Below, piece by piece: positions 13,384 to 25,136 of a stretch of DNA of 64,000 bases; position 1 is the stretch's first letter; every line of letters begins with the position of its first letter. Location: positions 4,211,501 through 4,275,500 of the forward strand of contig CM028335.1 of the NCBI GenBank assembly GCA_016647705.1. The letters run 5' to 3'. The stretch comes from Eucommia ulmoides. Lineage: Eukaryota > Streptophyta > Magnoliopsida > Garryales > Eucommiaceae. The notes beneath the pieces are model-generated. The model did no database searches. It had not been told where the DNA came from and worked only from the letters and a program-made list of their open reading frames with translations. A program made the translations under genes and the position numbers.

Positions 13384-16300
13384 TAATGTTTTAAAAACTG
13401 GACCGGACTAGCCGGTCGGACCGGTTAAACCGTCGACCGGTCACCTTTCCGGTCTGGAAATACCCCCAAAACCGTCTGGGGCTAAAAATTGGCCAACCGG
13501 ACGGTTCAACCGTGAACCGGTGAACCGGTCCGGTTTTGTTTGAACTGGGGCAGTTTTTTACATTCCCCTACCATATAAATACTACCCCCAAAATCAACCC
13601 CACATCCCTTCCGGTCATTCCCGATTGCAATTTGGCATCAGCGCCTTCCGTTCCCTTCCTCAATCTCGCTGTCTCAAGTCTCAATTCCTTCTCCGATTTC
13701 ACCCTAATTTTGTCCGATTTCAAACATTTCCAAGAGAGCCACTCAGATTTCAGCCAATTTTATCGTCCTTGATTTCATTCCCAACGAGATCTGACTATTT
13801 CCTTGCTTGTGCGACCTTCGATGATGATGGAAAACGACGGCCAGATGGTGAACGACGGACGACTGACTACAGTAAGTTTTTTTTTTGTCTGACATTTATA
13901 TTTTGTTTGTTAGTTAAGAGTTTTGTTCTTCACTCGAGTTGTTGATCACTTGATTGTTGTTAAGTTGTTGATAGTTCATTTTAGTTTTGTTCTTGATCAC
14001 TTGTTTCAGTTGAGTTACGTATTCTTCACAGTGTTGTTGACTGACTGTTGAGTTCTTCATCGTGTGGCGTGTTCATCGTTTGCACTTCTTAGTTCTTATT
14101 CACGGTGACACTGTTTACAGTTCAGTTGAGTTGTGGATTGTTGATTATGTATATAATTGTTATAATTTATAAAATGTAAAATTGGTAACTTTGTTAACAT
14201 GATTCAGATTGAGATCAATTTAAGAAATGTCTTCATCCGGGCAAAATTCGACTACTCCAACTCCATCTTCTAGTACCCAATCTACACGGGCAAAATCGGA
14301 TATTGCTTGGAATCATGTCAGTGAGGGACGGGATAGTCAGGGAAAAAATATATTTACATGTTTATATTGTCAAAAAACTATTAGAGGTGGGGGAATTAAT
14401 CGAATGAAACAACATCTTGCTGGGAAAAAGGGAGACATTGGACCGTGTAAAAAAGTTCCATCGAAAGTGAGAGAAGAAATGGATCTTTCATTAAAATCGA
14501 TTATTGAAAAGAAAAAACAAGATGTGTTGGCCCAAGAACTTAGTCATCCATATGGTCCGAGTTTTCCTGATTTTGATGTTGATATTGAAGAGGATGATGT
14601 AGAGGTTGAAGAGGTTTCTCGTCCAAGAAATAAGGGAATTAAAATCAATGAAGGTGGTAATAGTGGCGGGACAAGAGGTGGGTTTAGTGGAACAAAAACA
14701 CAAAATATGAAAAGGATGTCAAAAAAAAATTCCCCATCACCGGTTACCCAACCCACTATCAAAAGTACCTTAGCTACCAAAGAAGCCCTCCACAAGGCGC
14801 ACATGGCAATTGCTAGATGGTTGTATGATACGTGCGTTCTATTAAATTATGTTAATTCCAAATTTTTTCAACCTATGTTTGATGTTGCAATTGCTATTGG
14901 TCCTGGATATAAGGTTCCTACTTATCACAATGTTCGAGTCAATTTGTTGAAGGATTCAAATAAAGAGGTGCAATTGTTTGTAGAATCATTGTGAAGTCAA
15001 TGGGCAGATACTGAATGTACTATTATGGGTGATGGTTGGACTGATAGTGCACATCGTACCTTGATTAATTTTCTTGTCTACAGTCCTAGAGGGGTTGTAT
15101 TTATTAAATCTGTTGATGCATCTGATGCTGTGAAAAGTGGCTCACTTTTATTTGCCTTGTTTGAAGAAATAATTCAATGGGTTGGAGCGAGTAATGTTTT
15201 TCATATGGTCACAGATAATAACTCTAACTACATCCTTGCAGAAAAAATTGTGATTGAACATTATAAAACGATTAGTTGGTCTCCTTGTGTAGTACATTGT
15301 TTGAATTTGATCTTGCAAGATATTGCAAAAATGGAGCATGTGCTTGATCTTGCGCTTAAAGCTTCTAAGGTGACAAGGTATGTGTATAATCATATTTGGG
15401 TGCTAGCTTGGTTGAGGAAACAAAAGGATTGGACTGAAATCATTTGTCCTAGTGCTACTCGATTTACCACAACTTTTATTGCATTGCACAACATTCATCA
15501 ACATATGCACGACCTTAAAGCTTTAGTCACTAGCAAGGATTTTGTTGATTCGCGATATTATAGGGAAAAGAAATCAAAAGTTGTGTGTTCTATAATATTG
15601 GATTCGAAGTTTTGGAATGACATTTTAATTATCACGAAAATTGTTGAGCCACTTATGCGTTTATTACGTATTGTTAATATGGATGTGAAGCCCTCCATGG
15701 GTTATGTTTATGAGGGTATGTAGAAGGCTTGAACGACGATTAAGAATGTGTTTATGAACAAGAAGAAATTATACAAACCTTACACAAAAATAATTAAAGA
15801 GTGGTGGGATCGACAATTGAGGCAAAATATTCATGCTACCGCTTATTGGTTAAACCCGGTATTTCAGTATGATCAAACAAATTTTTGTGGTAAATCAGAG
15901 GTTATGGTTGGTCTTCTTGATATCATTGAGTGCAAAACTACATGTAGTAAGAAGAAGTTATTGGAAGAAATAAGAATATTTCGGGAGCGCTTAGGAAGTT
16001 TTGGTCGCGCTTTCGCTTTATCCACTGCCAAGAATACACAACCTGGTAATATTCCATGATTTTAATTTCATACTAATTTGCATTATTGTTTTTATACTCT
16101 ATGTATTTTAATTAATAACTATTTTTATTCATTTTCTCTCAAGATGAATGGTGGCGATTATTTGGACATAGTGCTCCAAATTTGCAAAAGTTAGCTATTC
16201 ATGTTCTTAGCCAAACAAGTAGTTCTTCAAGATGTGAAAGAAATTGGAGTGTGTTCGATCACATACATACTAAAAAGAGAAATAGATTGGAGCATCAACG

Positions 16301-17275
16301 ACTTAATGATCTTGTATTTGTTCATTATAACCTGCGTTTGAAAAATAGGTAATCATCTCTTTAATGTTAATTTCACTCTCACTTGATTATACATCTAATC
16401 AATTATTTTATTTTAGGCATTTTTACAAAAAGATAGATTTTGATCCAATTGACGTTGAAAGTATTGGAAAAATCAAATTTTGGATTGTCGAAGAGGATGA
16501 GGGCTCATTTCTTGATTATGATGAACTTGAGAGAGAACTTTATGAAGAAGATGCAATGCCACGTTTTGAAAGACAACGTAGGCGTGAAAGAAAAGGTTAG
16601 TTATTTATTAGTTTTTTTTTCTTTATATTTTTAGAAAAATGACTTAATTAATATTTTAATTATAGATGAATTGGACGCCGTTGTGGATGAAATGGATAAT
16701 GTGTTAGCAGGCAGTGAAGATATTGATTTTAGTTCATTTGAGAATGTGGATCAAGGAAGAATGAAAGAAGATCATGGTGTTGGACCAACTATTCGATTTC
16801 ATTTTGGTGAGGGTTCCGGTGCCGGTGAAGGTGAGGAAGATAATACAAATGAACCGAATGCTCCTCCAAACGAAGACTTTTAGCTTGTTATTCTCATGTT
16901 GTGTATTATGGATGATTTGAACTCTACAATTGTTTTTGTGGTTGTTGGGCTATTTATTTTGAACTCTTGAATGATGTAATGTTGTTTTATTAAAAAAATG
17001 TGTTTTTTGTTTATGAATTATGTATTGATAAATGATAATTTGAGTTTGAGTCTTTAAAATTAATAGAATTTAGTGGATCTTGTTTTTTATGTTTATTTTT
17101 TCTTCAAATAAATGTGTGTATATATATATTTTGTATTTTTTTTATTTAAATAAATATATATAAAAAATAATTATGATGTCACCAGTTCAACCGTGGTTCG
17201 CCTACCGGTTGAACCGGTGACCCGTGACCCAGTAACATTTCCGATTTGATGTCCGGTCTGGTTTTTAAAACATTG
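13384..17275 (+). mobile_element. hAT-family DNA transposon, 3.9 kb, complete ends
   Basis: Flanked by a perfect 8-bp target duplication, ctttacca at 13376-13383 and 17276-17283. The ends form a terminal inverted repeat: left taatgttttaaaaactggac, right (reverse complement) caatgttttaaaaaccagac. Subterminal zones are packed with accggt palindromes (13400-13535 and 17178-17265), probable transposase-binding sites. Between them lies a spliced hAT transposase gene in plus orientation. The perfect duplication suggests insertion not long ago, although the gene now has stops. Confidence 0.93.
14227..16883 (+). pseudogene. hAT transposase, four exons, three in-frame stops
   Basis: Catalyses cut-and-paste transposition when intact. 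Exon 1 is 14227-16045, exon 2 16144-16348, exon 3 16417-16595, exon 4 16666-16883; all junctions have GT/AG and keep phase. An N-terminal BED zinc finger (CLYCQKTIRGGGINRMKQHL, residues about 46-65) binds DNA. The catalytic core includes TIMGDGWTDSAHRTLINF and HMVTDNNSNYI. Exon 2 carries the C-terminal dimerisation domain (SSSSRCERNWSVFDHIHTKK). Exons 3-4 give an acidic tail. Stops lie at 14992 (TGA), 15721 (TAG) and 15730 (TGA). There is no frameshift: phase is kept from 14227 to 16045. Each stop is explained by a single C-to-T change from CGA or CAG. A leader exon is likely near 13600-13870. Confidence 0.85.
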
Positions 17276-17283
17276 CTTTACCA

Positions 17284-17669
17284 TGGACCCCAAGGCTCAT
17301 CCTTAATTTAGCCCCATCCCCATATAACAATAGAAATTTATAACAAAACCCTAGCTTTAGCTGTGTGATTGCAACAGGAAGAGAGACGTGTCAATGTGGC
17401 GTAATATAGGAAATGAGTCTTTGACGGGGAAGATTCCATTAATAGTAATCTCAAAAATTCTCCTTCCAATAACAATTCCATAGAAGTCATTCCACAGGTT
17501 CCATCAAATTTCTCAATTTTTTTGCAGTGCGTTTACCAAATCCATAGAGCAGCCCAATTTCGCCATCTTAGCCTCTTAAAAACATCGTCGTCGCTGTCAC
17601 TTGGGTAGTAGCGGGTCTACGTCATCGCAACCCAGGAACTCAACGGAAAGACTCGGTTTCATGATGAGC

Positions 17670-17710
<41 letters not shown>

Positions 17711-17826
17711 TACACACATAGAGACAGATACGTCTCTTGCCCTCTCCTTCTCACTCTGTACTGGGATAGGGTGGGCACTTGGAATAGTGAACTCAACTTA
17801 TCTACTTCTTTTTCTTCAAACGCTAC
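17284..17826. other. Intergenic, CT/CA microsatellite
   Basis: No gene recognised. Contains (CT)n followed by (CA)n at 17669-17710. The short open frame crossing it is a product of the simple repeat. The last bases (17822-17826, gctac) flank the next LTR element. Confidence 0.5.
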
Positions 17827-19143
17827 TGATCACTCAAATTTAATACCCATAAAGTGGTACCGCGATACTAATGTAGTACGGTGTTCAAGTAGGGTGTCGA
17901 ATCACAGAGATCGGACTTGTAATTATCAATTTCTGTTTATTTTCCTTTTTTTGGTGAAAACGATTGAGAATTTTGATTTGGTTTTGAAAATAGGAAAAGA
18001 AATATTAAAAATAAAATAAAGAAAAAAACCAGGTTAAGAACTGTGGGTGTAATATTTTGGAATTATGCTTTTTTTGTAATTTATATTTAAATCGGATTTA
18101 TATAAACGAATGTTCCCAATTACAAGCTGGAACTACTCAGAAATATTTGGATTATTATTCTCCGGCATGGAATATCTTTAATATTTAATTCCTACACTAA
18201 ACTACTCTAACTAATCTAAGGTGAATTAATATCTAGGCATAAACCATCCAGACCAATTATTAATTCTCAAGAATCCGATTATGTGACTATTAAATCAAGA
18301 CCACAAGTGCAAGATTTAATGTTCTAGCAGTAATTGGATTTAAAGAAAAATCTCTATAAGAACATTTTGACAATAAATTCAATCACAATTAAATTCATTT
18401 TTGATAACGGAATTCCTGTCACGTAATTGTTTATACAATATCCAAATTTAAATAAGAAAAATACAATATTACATAATTTTAGAAATACAATATCACAACT
18501 CTAACCTGGTAGAAGGAAGTTAGCCACTCATCATTGTGTAGAACGATGTTTTTTTGGATACAATCTTCAAAAACACCATTTACACTTTCTACCCTTTAAG
18601 ATTCTAGTTTCCTCCAATAATAAAAATAAAAGAAGAAGAGAATATATACAAATGGTGTTGAATATGAAAGAAAATAAAATATGGAATTGAGATGATAATT
18701 GAATGATAATTCCTTACATTTGTTCCAAGTCTTCCTATCTATAAACAAACTTTAAGGGTACAATTGAAAATAAATAAAAAGAAGAGGGGTAGCTAGCCAA
18801 TTGGCCAACTAGGTTGGCAGCCCACAGAGTAGGCTTCCAACCCACACAGGCTGGCTGTATGGCCAGCCTGTGGGCGGCCAGCCGAACCGGTGGCTCAGCT
18901 CGGCTCCTCTCTTAGGGGCGACTCGGTTGAGCCGCCCTACTTTAAATGTTCCGTCTTTTATTCGACTTGACATGATTTATTTGTTTTTCATCCGATTTGT
19001 CCCAAATTAACGTCGTTTTATTCCAAATTCAAAATCCTACAAAAAACAAATAAAACAACTTAATTTATAATATTTTAATTTATTTAAAAGATTAACAAAA
19101 CTTAATTTAGTGGTACTAGATCGCACAAAATGTGGTCCGATCA
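17827..19143 (-). repeat. 3' LTR of the non-autonomous gypsy element
   Basis: 1317 bp, starting tgatcactcaaa and ending tccgatca on the plus strand. It aligns along its length with 21434-22786. A GC-rich palindromic patch lies at 18790-18930. Confidence 0.85.
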
Positions 19144-20152
19144 CACCCTACCCCCAAACCTAAATTTTGTTAGTCCTCGAGTAAAACTAAATATAATAAT
19201 TAAATAAAAAGTCATTTTCGTAAAGAACACGATTGCATTTAGCGTATACAATAAGTCTTTAAACCCCTAGGTCACCCCTAGTGGACGAGTATAGTCTCGT
19301 GAGGGTTTACAGTGATGCTACCCACAAATATCTCAAATCCCATTTTGTGCATCTCAGCGAAAGTTCATGATTAAGACAGAAAATTATTTATTATTATCAC
19401 AAATGCTTTATAATTATAATTTTTTATATATATATTTAAATTTTAGGGATAGGTTATTTTCACGTCAAAATTCAGTAAACCAACTTATGTACTAAATTTA
19501 AAATAAAAGAAAGTTGGCATGAATGTAAAGGTTGAAAAATAAAATATTTTTAAAAATCAGTCCTATGTTCCAATGATTATTTTAGTAAACTCAAGTTTGT
19601 ATTTGATAGACATATCAACATAGGATAGATTGACAAAGTTTTAGTGCGAAATAAAATATTAGCAGGAATACAAGTATTTACCCCATAAAATATCAACAAG
19701 AATACAAGCATTTACCCCCCTCCCCCCACAAAACCTAAATCTAGCATTGTCCTCAATATGAAAATTACAAAATTAGATTGGTAAGGAGAGAGACAACCTG
19801 ACATATTAGATTTGCTTACATGTATTGAGCCGGTGTAAACTGCACGTAAACCTGTCTGACAAAACACTTAAGGAAACTTATCAAATCTAAAGTAAAATAA
19901 GAAAATTAAAATAACAGTGGGTTGCCTCCCACTCAGCGCTAAATTTAACGTCTTCAGCCAGACGATGAGTGTCTTAACCTCCTATCCATAGTGGAGTAAC
20001 CCGTTTCTCACCTTCTGTTGAGTTACTCTCCAGTCAGTGAGTGATGAATAACGAGCGACACTCAAATTTATCAATTTCTTTCCCGGACCAAATCCCATTT
20101 CTTTTTTGTGGAACTTACTTGGTAACTTGTTTATTAGGCCCCCAAATAGAAG
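19144..20152 (-). other. 3' internal region: polypurine tract, Athila tail, two-hairpin motif
   Basis: Read on the minus strand, 19940-19916 is AGCGCT then AGTGGG-AGGCAA-CCCACT, a hairpin. Just before it is CGTCTGGCTGAAGACG (19966-19951), another hairpin. The rest has no coding potential and ends in the polypurine tract TTTGGGGGTAGGGTG (to about 19144). The block 19144-19420 is shared with 25521-25700 of the autonomous element. Confidence 0.65.
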
Positions 20153-21190
20153 TTAAGTTACGTCAACCCATTGAATATGACATGAATCGTTTATGATTTT
20201 GGTTGACGGTTGATCCACCATATCAAAAAGATAAACATTAATTTTGGGATACGGTGACAAAGGTATAATGGATATTTTAATCATAGGAAGATTACTTAAA
20301 TGTGTCACTAGTAGTTGGATCTCACCTTTATAATTTCCAACCCTAACTTCCTCTACATACGTATTTTCGACTTCTACGCTTATCGGCTCACCACCACTCT
20401 TGTATCCCACTTCCTTCTCTTCCTCACTAACTGATGATGGTTGAGCCAAAAATAGCTCCAACTCGTGATTATCTCGTTGGGGTTCCTCACCAGTTTCGCT
20501 CAGCTGTGGTTTTTTTAACAACTTTTCATATTCACTCTCTTGTTCTAGACCACTCTCCTTATCACTTACCCAAATGTCAATCTTTAGACCATTTTTTGAA
20601 ATTTTCTCTTTTACTAATTCAATGATTCGTCTAATTAGGTTTTCTTTCTAGTTTATCTCTTCAAATTGCTTTTTCAAGGATAGAGCTCGCTTTTCTAAGA
20701 TTTAGTTTTGCCTTTCTGAGATTTAGCCTTGCTCTGCTAAGGATTGGTGGTTTCCCGCTAAGGTTCGACGTTGTTTTGTGAATGCTTGGCTACTCTCTAC
20801 TAAGGATTGGTGTTGCTCTTCCAAGATTGTTAGAAATTGTTGCATTAAAGTGGGTTCAGAATTCCTAACTTCTTGGAGAAATGGTAGTTGACATTGGGGT
20901 TAATAATAGGATTGATTGTAAAGATACGACCCTGAAGGCTCACTATAATAATGTTAATCCCATTCATAATTATTCAAGTATTGATTAGACTCGGGAGGCG
21001 GATAATATGAATCGGGATAAACATTATTATAGGGATATGTGGGATTTTGGTAATTGTACGAATATTGATTAGTGAAATGGTTTGGGTTTTGGTATATAGT
21101 ACGTGAGTAAGGATCAGGTTGTGGTTCTGAGAGAAAAGATTGTTGAGAATCTGCAAACGAAATTTCAAATCCCCCAAAATAATTATCCAT
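20153..21190 (-). pseudogene. 346-codon frame of unknown function in the non-autonomous gypsy element
   Basis: The open pieces 21190-20954 and 20521-20153 are in the same phase, and what separates them is about five stops (TAA or TAG) with no frameshift. The N-terminal part is rich in Tyr, Asn and Pro (NQYSYNYQNPTYPYNN). The middle has repeated heptad-like units (HQSLVESSQ, HQSLAEQG, ILEKRALSLKKQ), suggesting a coiled coil. The C-terminal part is acidic and then hydrophobic (VGNYKGEIQLLVTHLSNLP). No zinc knuckle, protease or RT motif. Position just after the primer site suggests a gag-derived or gag-replacing protein; that is inference. Several stops sit where Gln fits the pattern, consistent with C-to-T changes. 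Confidence 0.5.
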
Positions 21191-21412
21191 TTACCCTGGT
21201 CCCAATATTTTTATTTTATTATATATATTTTTTTTTATTTTTTTTTTTTAAAAGAAAAATGACAAAATAAATTGAATCCTTACTTGAAGATCTGAACTCA
21301 GATAATGGATCTCGGTTAACCTAGGAAAATAAACTCAAGAAAGCAAACAGATGAATTTATACAAGTGGAGAAAAAAAAATAATAACAAAAATTAATAATT
21401 AGCAAAGCAGTT

Positions 21413-21428
21413 CCCGGCAACGGCGCCA
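21413..21428 (-). promoter_or_regulatory. Primer binding site, tRNA-Asp type
   Basis: Minus strand reads TGGCGCCGTTGCCGGG, just inside the 5' LTR. This is the primer site typical of Athila/Tat gypsy elements. Confidence 0.85.
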
Positions 21429-21433
21429 AAATT

Positions 21434-22786
21434 TGATCGCTTAAATTTAATACCCTTAAAATAGTACCGCAATACTGATGTAGTACGGTGTTCAAGTAGG
21501 GTGTCGAACCATAGGAATCGGACTTGTAATTATCAATTTTCAGTTATTTTCCTTTCTTTGGAGAAAACGATTGAGAATTTTGATTTAGTTTTGAAAATAG
21601 AAAAGAAATATTAAAAAATAAAAGAAAGAAAAAAACCAGGTTAAGAATTGTGGATGTAATATTTTGGAATTATACTTTTCTTGTAATTTATATTTAAATT
21701 GGATTTGTATAAACGAGTATTCCTAACTATAAGTCGAAACTACTCATAAAGATTTGGATTATTATTCTCCGGCATGGAATATCTTCAATATATAATTCTT
21801 ACACTAAACTACTCTAACTAATCTAAAGTGAATTAATATCTAAGCATAAACTATCCAGACCAATAATCAATCCCCAAGAATACGAATATGTGACTATTAA
21901 ATCAAGACCACATATGCAAGATTTAATATTCTAGCAGTGATTGAATTTAAAGAAAAATCTTTACAAGAACATTTTGACAGTAAATTCAATTACAATTAAA
22001 TTTATTTTCGAGAACGGAATTCCTATCACATAATTGTTTATACAATATCCAAATTTAAATAAGAAAAATACAATATTACATAATTTCAAAAATACAATAC
22101 CACAACTCTAACCTGGTAGAATGAAGTTAGTCACTCATCGTTGTGTAGAACTGTGTTTTCTTGGATACAATCTTCAAAAACACCGTTTACACTTTGTACC
22201 ATTTAAGATTCTAGCTTCCTTCAATAATAAAAATAAAAATAAAAGAAGAAGAAAATATATACAAATGGTATTGAATATGAAAGAAAATAGAATATGGAAT
22301 TGAGAATATAATTGGATGATAATCCCTTACATTTGTTCAAAGCCCTCCTATTTATAGACAAACTTTAAGGGTACCAACCTACACAGGTTGGCTATCCTGT
22401 GGGCGGCCAAGTGGGCTGGTATAGCCAGCTCACAAAGTGGGCTGGCTATACCAGCCCACGGGTTGGCAGCCCACAGAGTGGGCTGTTAAACCACACAGGC
22501 TGGTCGTACAGCCAGCCTATAGGAAGCCATCCGAGCCGGTGGCTCGACTCTTCTCTTAGGAGTGACTCAGTTGAGCCGCCCTGCTTCAAATGTTCCGTTT
22601 TTTGTTCGACTTGACGTGGTTTGTTCGTTTTTCATCCGATTTGTCCCAAATTAACGTCGTTTTGTTCTAAATTCAAAATCCTACAAAAACAAATAAAACA
22701 ACTTAATTTATAATATTTTAATTTATTTAAAAGGTTAACAAAACTTAATTTAGTGGTACTAGATAGCACAAAATGCGATGCGATCA
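21434..22786 (-). repeat. 5' LTR of the non-autonomous gypsy element
   Basis: 1353 bp. On the minus strand it starts TGATCGCATCGCATTTTG and ends GCGATCA before the primer site. A GC-rich array of gtgggctgg and ccagcccac words lies at 22370-22590, about 200-415 nt from the LTR start, in the expected U3 promoter region. Confidence 0.85.
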
Positions 22787-24159
22787 ACTACCGCCATGGC
22801 CACATTACTACTATTCACAATTGGAAATGCCAAAAAAAAAGACTTTAAATTGTTTCATTTTACCTGCTGGTTTTTTTTTTTCCTTATTTCTCTTTCAATA
22901 TTATTGAATAGTGTTTAGATTATAGCTCAGAATAGTGGTTATTCATAGTCTCATAATAGTGGCTGGAAATTACCATATGGCCAAATTTGGCAGTGAAGTA
23001 TTACACAGTTCCCACATTTTCAAATTTGTGACCCTAATTTTTTGAGAACCAAAACGTAAATATGGGAACGGAAACACTAAATCGCTTCTCATCTCATGCA
23101 ACTGAATTTTGTTGCACAATAACTTTTTCGTGAACAATCACTACACATTAATATTTGGTAAAAAAAAGGTTACTATACAGTAAATTTTTTACAAAAATTT
23201 GTTGTACAGTAAATTTTTTTGCAAAAGTTGCGACCTATCATTTTTTTCCCTTTTTGTGAAATCACTAAAAAAAGTGTTTCATTATTGACCAATTTTGTGT
23301 GAATCTTTATTAATGGTGTTGTTCACCTTTGAGATTACAATAAAGATGGTTCGTTTTCTATTGAATTTCTGGTTAATAGTATTCTTTATTTAATCTGTGT
23401 ATTGATATTCAATTAGTGTTGTATTATTTGTCAAATTTGTTAACTTTTGATTCGGTTTTACTGATTTCAGTCATTTTTTTGGGATTGTTGAAAAAATCTT
23501 AGAGTTCTAAATGCATTGATAGTGTTACTCATACTTTGGAATGTTGCTACACCATAATTTTTAGGAAAAGTTATTGTATATTAATATTTGGTGAAAAGAT
23601 TATTGTACGGTAGAATTTCTTGGTGGTTGGGTTATATCCAACGGTTATGTTTCAGCCCCGATTATCGGCGGTGAGCTACATTTCAGCGATGAAGAGAATT
23701 GATTTTAGCAGCAGCAACATTTTAGTGCGATGAAAGATTTTATTGCTGCGCAACAAATATTACTCCCTGAAATATTCCTGCACTGCAATTGTCACGACGA
23801 CGATTTGATTTTGGCGGTATGTTGGCAATTTTTTGCAGTGGGATTTTCATCAACGGATGGTAGCCAAAAGTTGATTAATAATTTTTAGTCATGTAGAATG
23901 TTGTTTCAATATTTTTGGTCCATCTATTATGCATCGATGATTGAAGTAAGAATCTCATTTGAGTAAATATCGTTGTACAATAACTATTATCAGTTTCATA
24001 TGAAATCCGCACTCATTATCATTTGTCGTGTGTCGATATTGTATAAAAGTTGCTGCAATACAATTTTAGTGCGTAGATTTTGTATGTGTTTGTGAACAAG
24101 AATCGAGGGAATAGATGGCTTATCAGTCAACCAAACTCAGACTGAAACTGGGACATTAA
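22787..24159. other. Intergenic AT-rich DNA, no gene
   Basis: Contains repeated words such as attaatatttggt and gtacagtaaattttt (23140-23220 and 23575-23620), suggesting an old decayed repeat. No open frame with a recognisable domain. The last three bases (taa, 24157-24159) are the left target duplication of the outer Harbinger-like element. Confidence 0.45.
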
Positions 24160-25094
24160 GGTGGCGTTTGCTTAGTGTTCCCACTTTTCTCAACTCACCT
24201 GAGATGGGTTGGGTATGGTTGAGTTGAGAATTATGTTACCTTTTAGGAATATAATTGCGTTTGGTAACGACAATTTTTTTTTTTTTTTTTGTTCAGGGAA
24301 CAGAATCACATTTGGTAACGATAAAATTATTTTCTCACTAAAATTAAAAAATCAAATCGAGATATTACAAAAAATCAAAATTCAAAAACACACCTGAAAT
24401 CATCAGCACTCACCTAAACAAGAAACACACCCGAACAAAACGCGAGATATTACAAAATTAAGAAAATCATCAGCACTCACTTGAACAAGAAACACACTTG
24501 AACGGAGCGATCACTCACCTGAACAAGAAATCATCAATCACTCACCTGAACGGAGAAACACAAAACCCAACAAGAACGAAATCGAAATGAAAACCTGCAA
24601 AAATGTTGACGAAACGGTGTGACGAAACAAAATCGAAATCAATTTCTTGCACAACGAAATAGAAATCGAAAACCAGCAAGAACGTTAACGAAATGGTGTG
24701 ATGAAATGAAATCGAAATCAATTTCCTAAACGAAGAAATCGAATCCGTTGTTCTTCGTCGTTGTTTGTTGTTGGCTAGGCGATAGTAAGCAACAACGAAA
24801 CGGAGAGAGCAATGATGGCGGGAGTTATGGAGCAACAAGATGATGAAGACGATAATGGCAACGAGAAGACAAAGACGACGATGGTAACAGAAGACGAAGA
24901 CGACGATGGTAGGGGGAAGACGATAGAGAGAAGACAAAAAGGCGAGAACGATGGAAAGATCGCAAAAATGGAATGGGAAAAAAGAAAAATAAAAATTTCT
25001 TGTTTTGAGCTTAACAAAATTAGAACACGGGAACTCACTAATAATTTAAGTAATTCTAAGCGTGTCCTCATAGATGGGTTGAGTTTTTCTGGCA

Positions 25095-25095
<1 letters not shown>

Positions 25096-25134
<39 letters not shown>
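25096..25134. repeat. 39-base poly-A run
   Basis: Uninterrupted A run followed by a T run, inside the outer Harbinger-like element. Length may be affected by sequencing or assembly. Confidence 0.9.

Positions 25135-25136
<2 letters not shown>

Larger units (their letters stand above)
17827..22786 (-). mobile_element. Non-autonomous Athila-like LTR retrotransposon, no pol
   Basis: Two long LTRs (17827-19143 and 21434-22786) enclose 2.29 kb. The primer site next to the 21434 LTR and the polypurine tract next to 19143 set the orientation as minus. Flanks gctac (17822-17826) and actac (22787-22791) look like a 5-bp target duplication with one change. No RT, RNase H or integrase is present. The internal region has a 346-codon broken frame and a 3' segment (19144-20000) shared with the autonomous Athila element at 25511-35947. 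It probably relied on such an element for replication. Confidence 0.85.

Noticed and set aside
14992-15732. Repeat-induced point mutation as cause of the stops
   Set aside because: RIP is a fungal process. Deamination of methylated cytosine explains the same changes in a plant.
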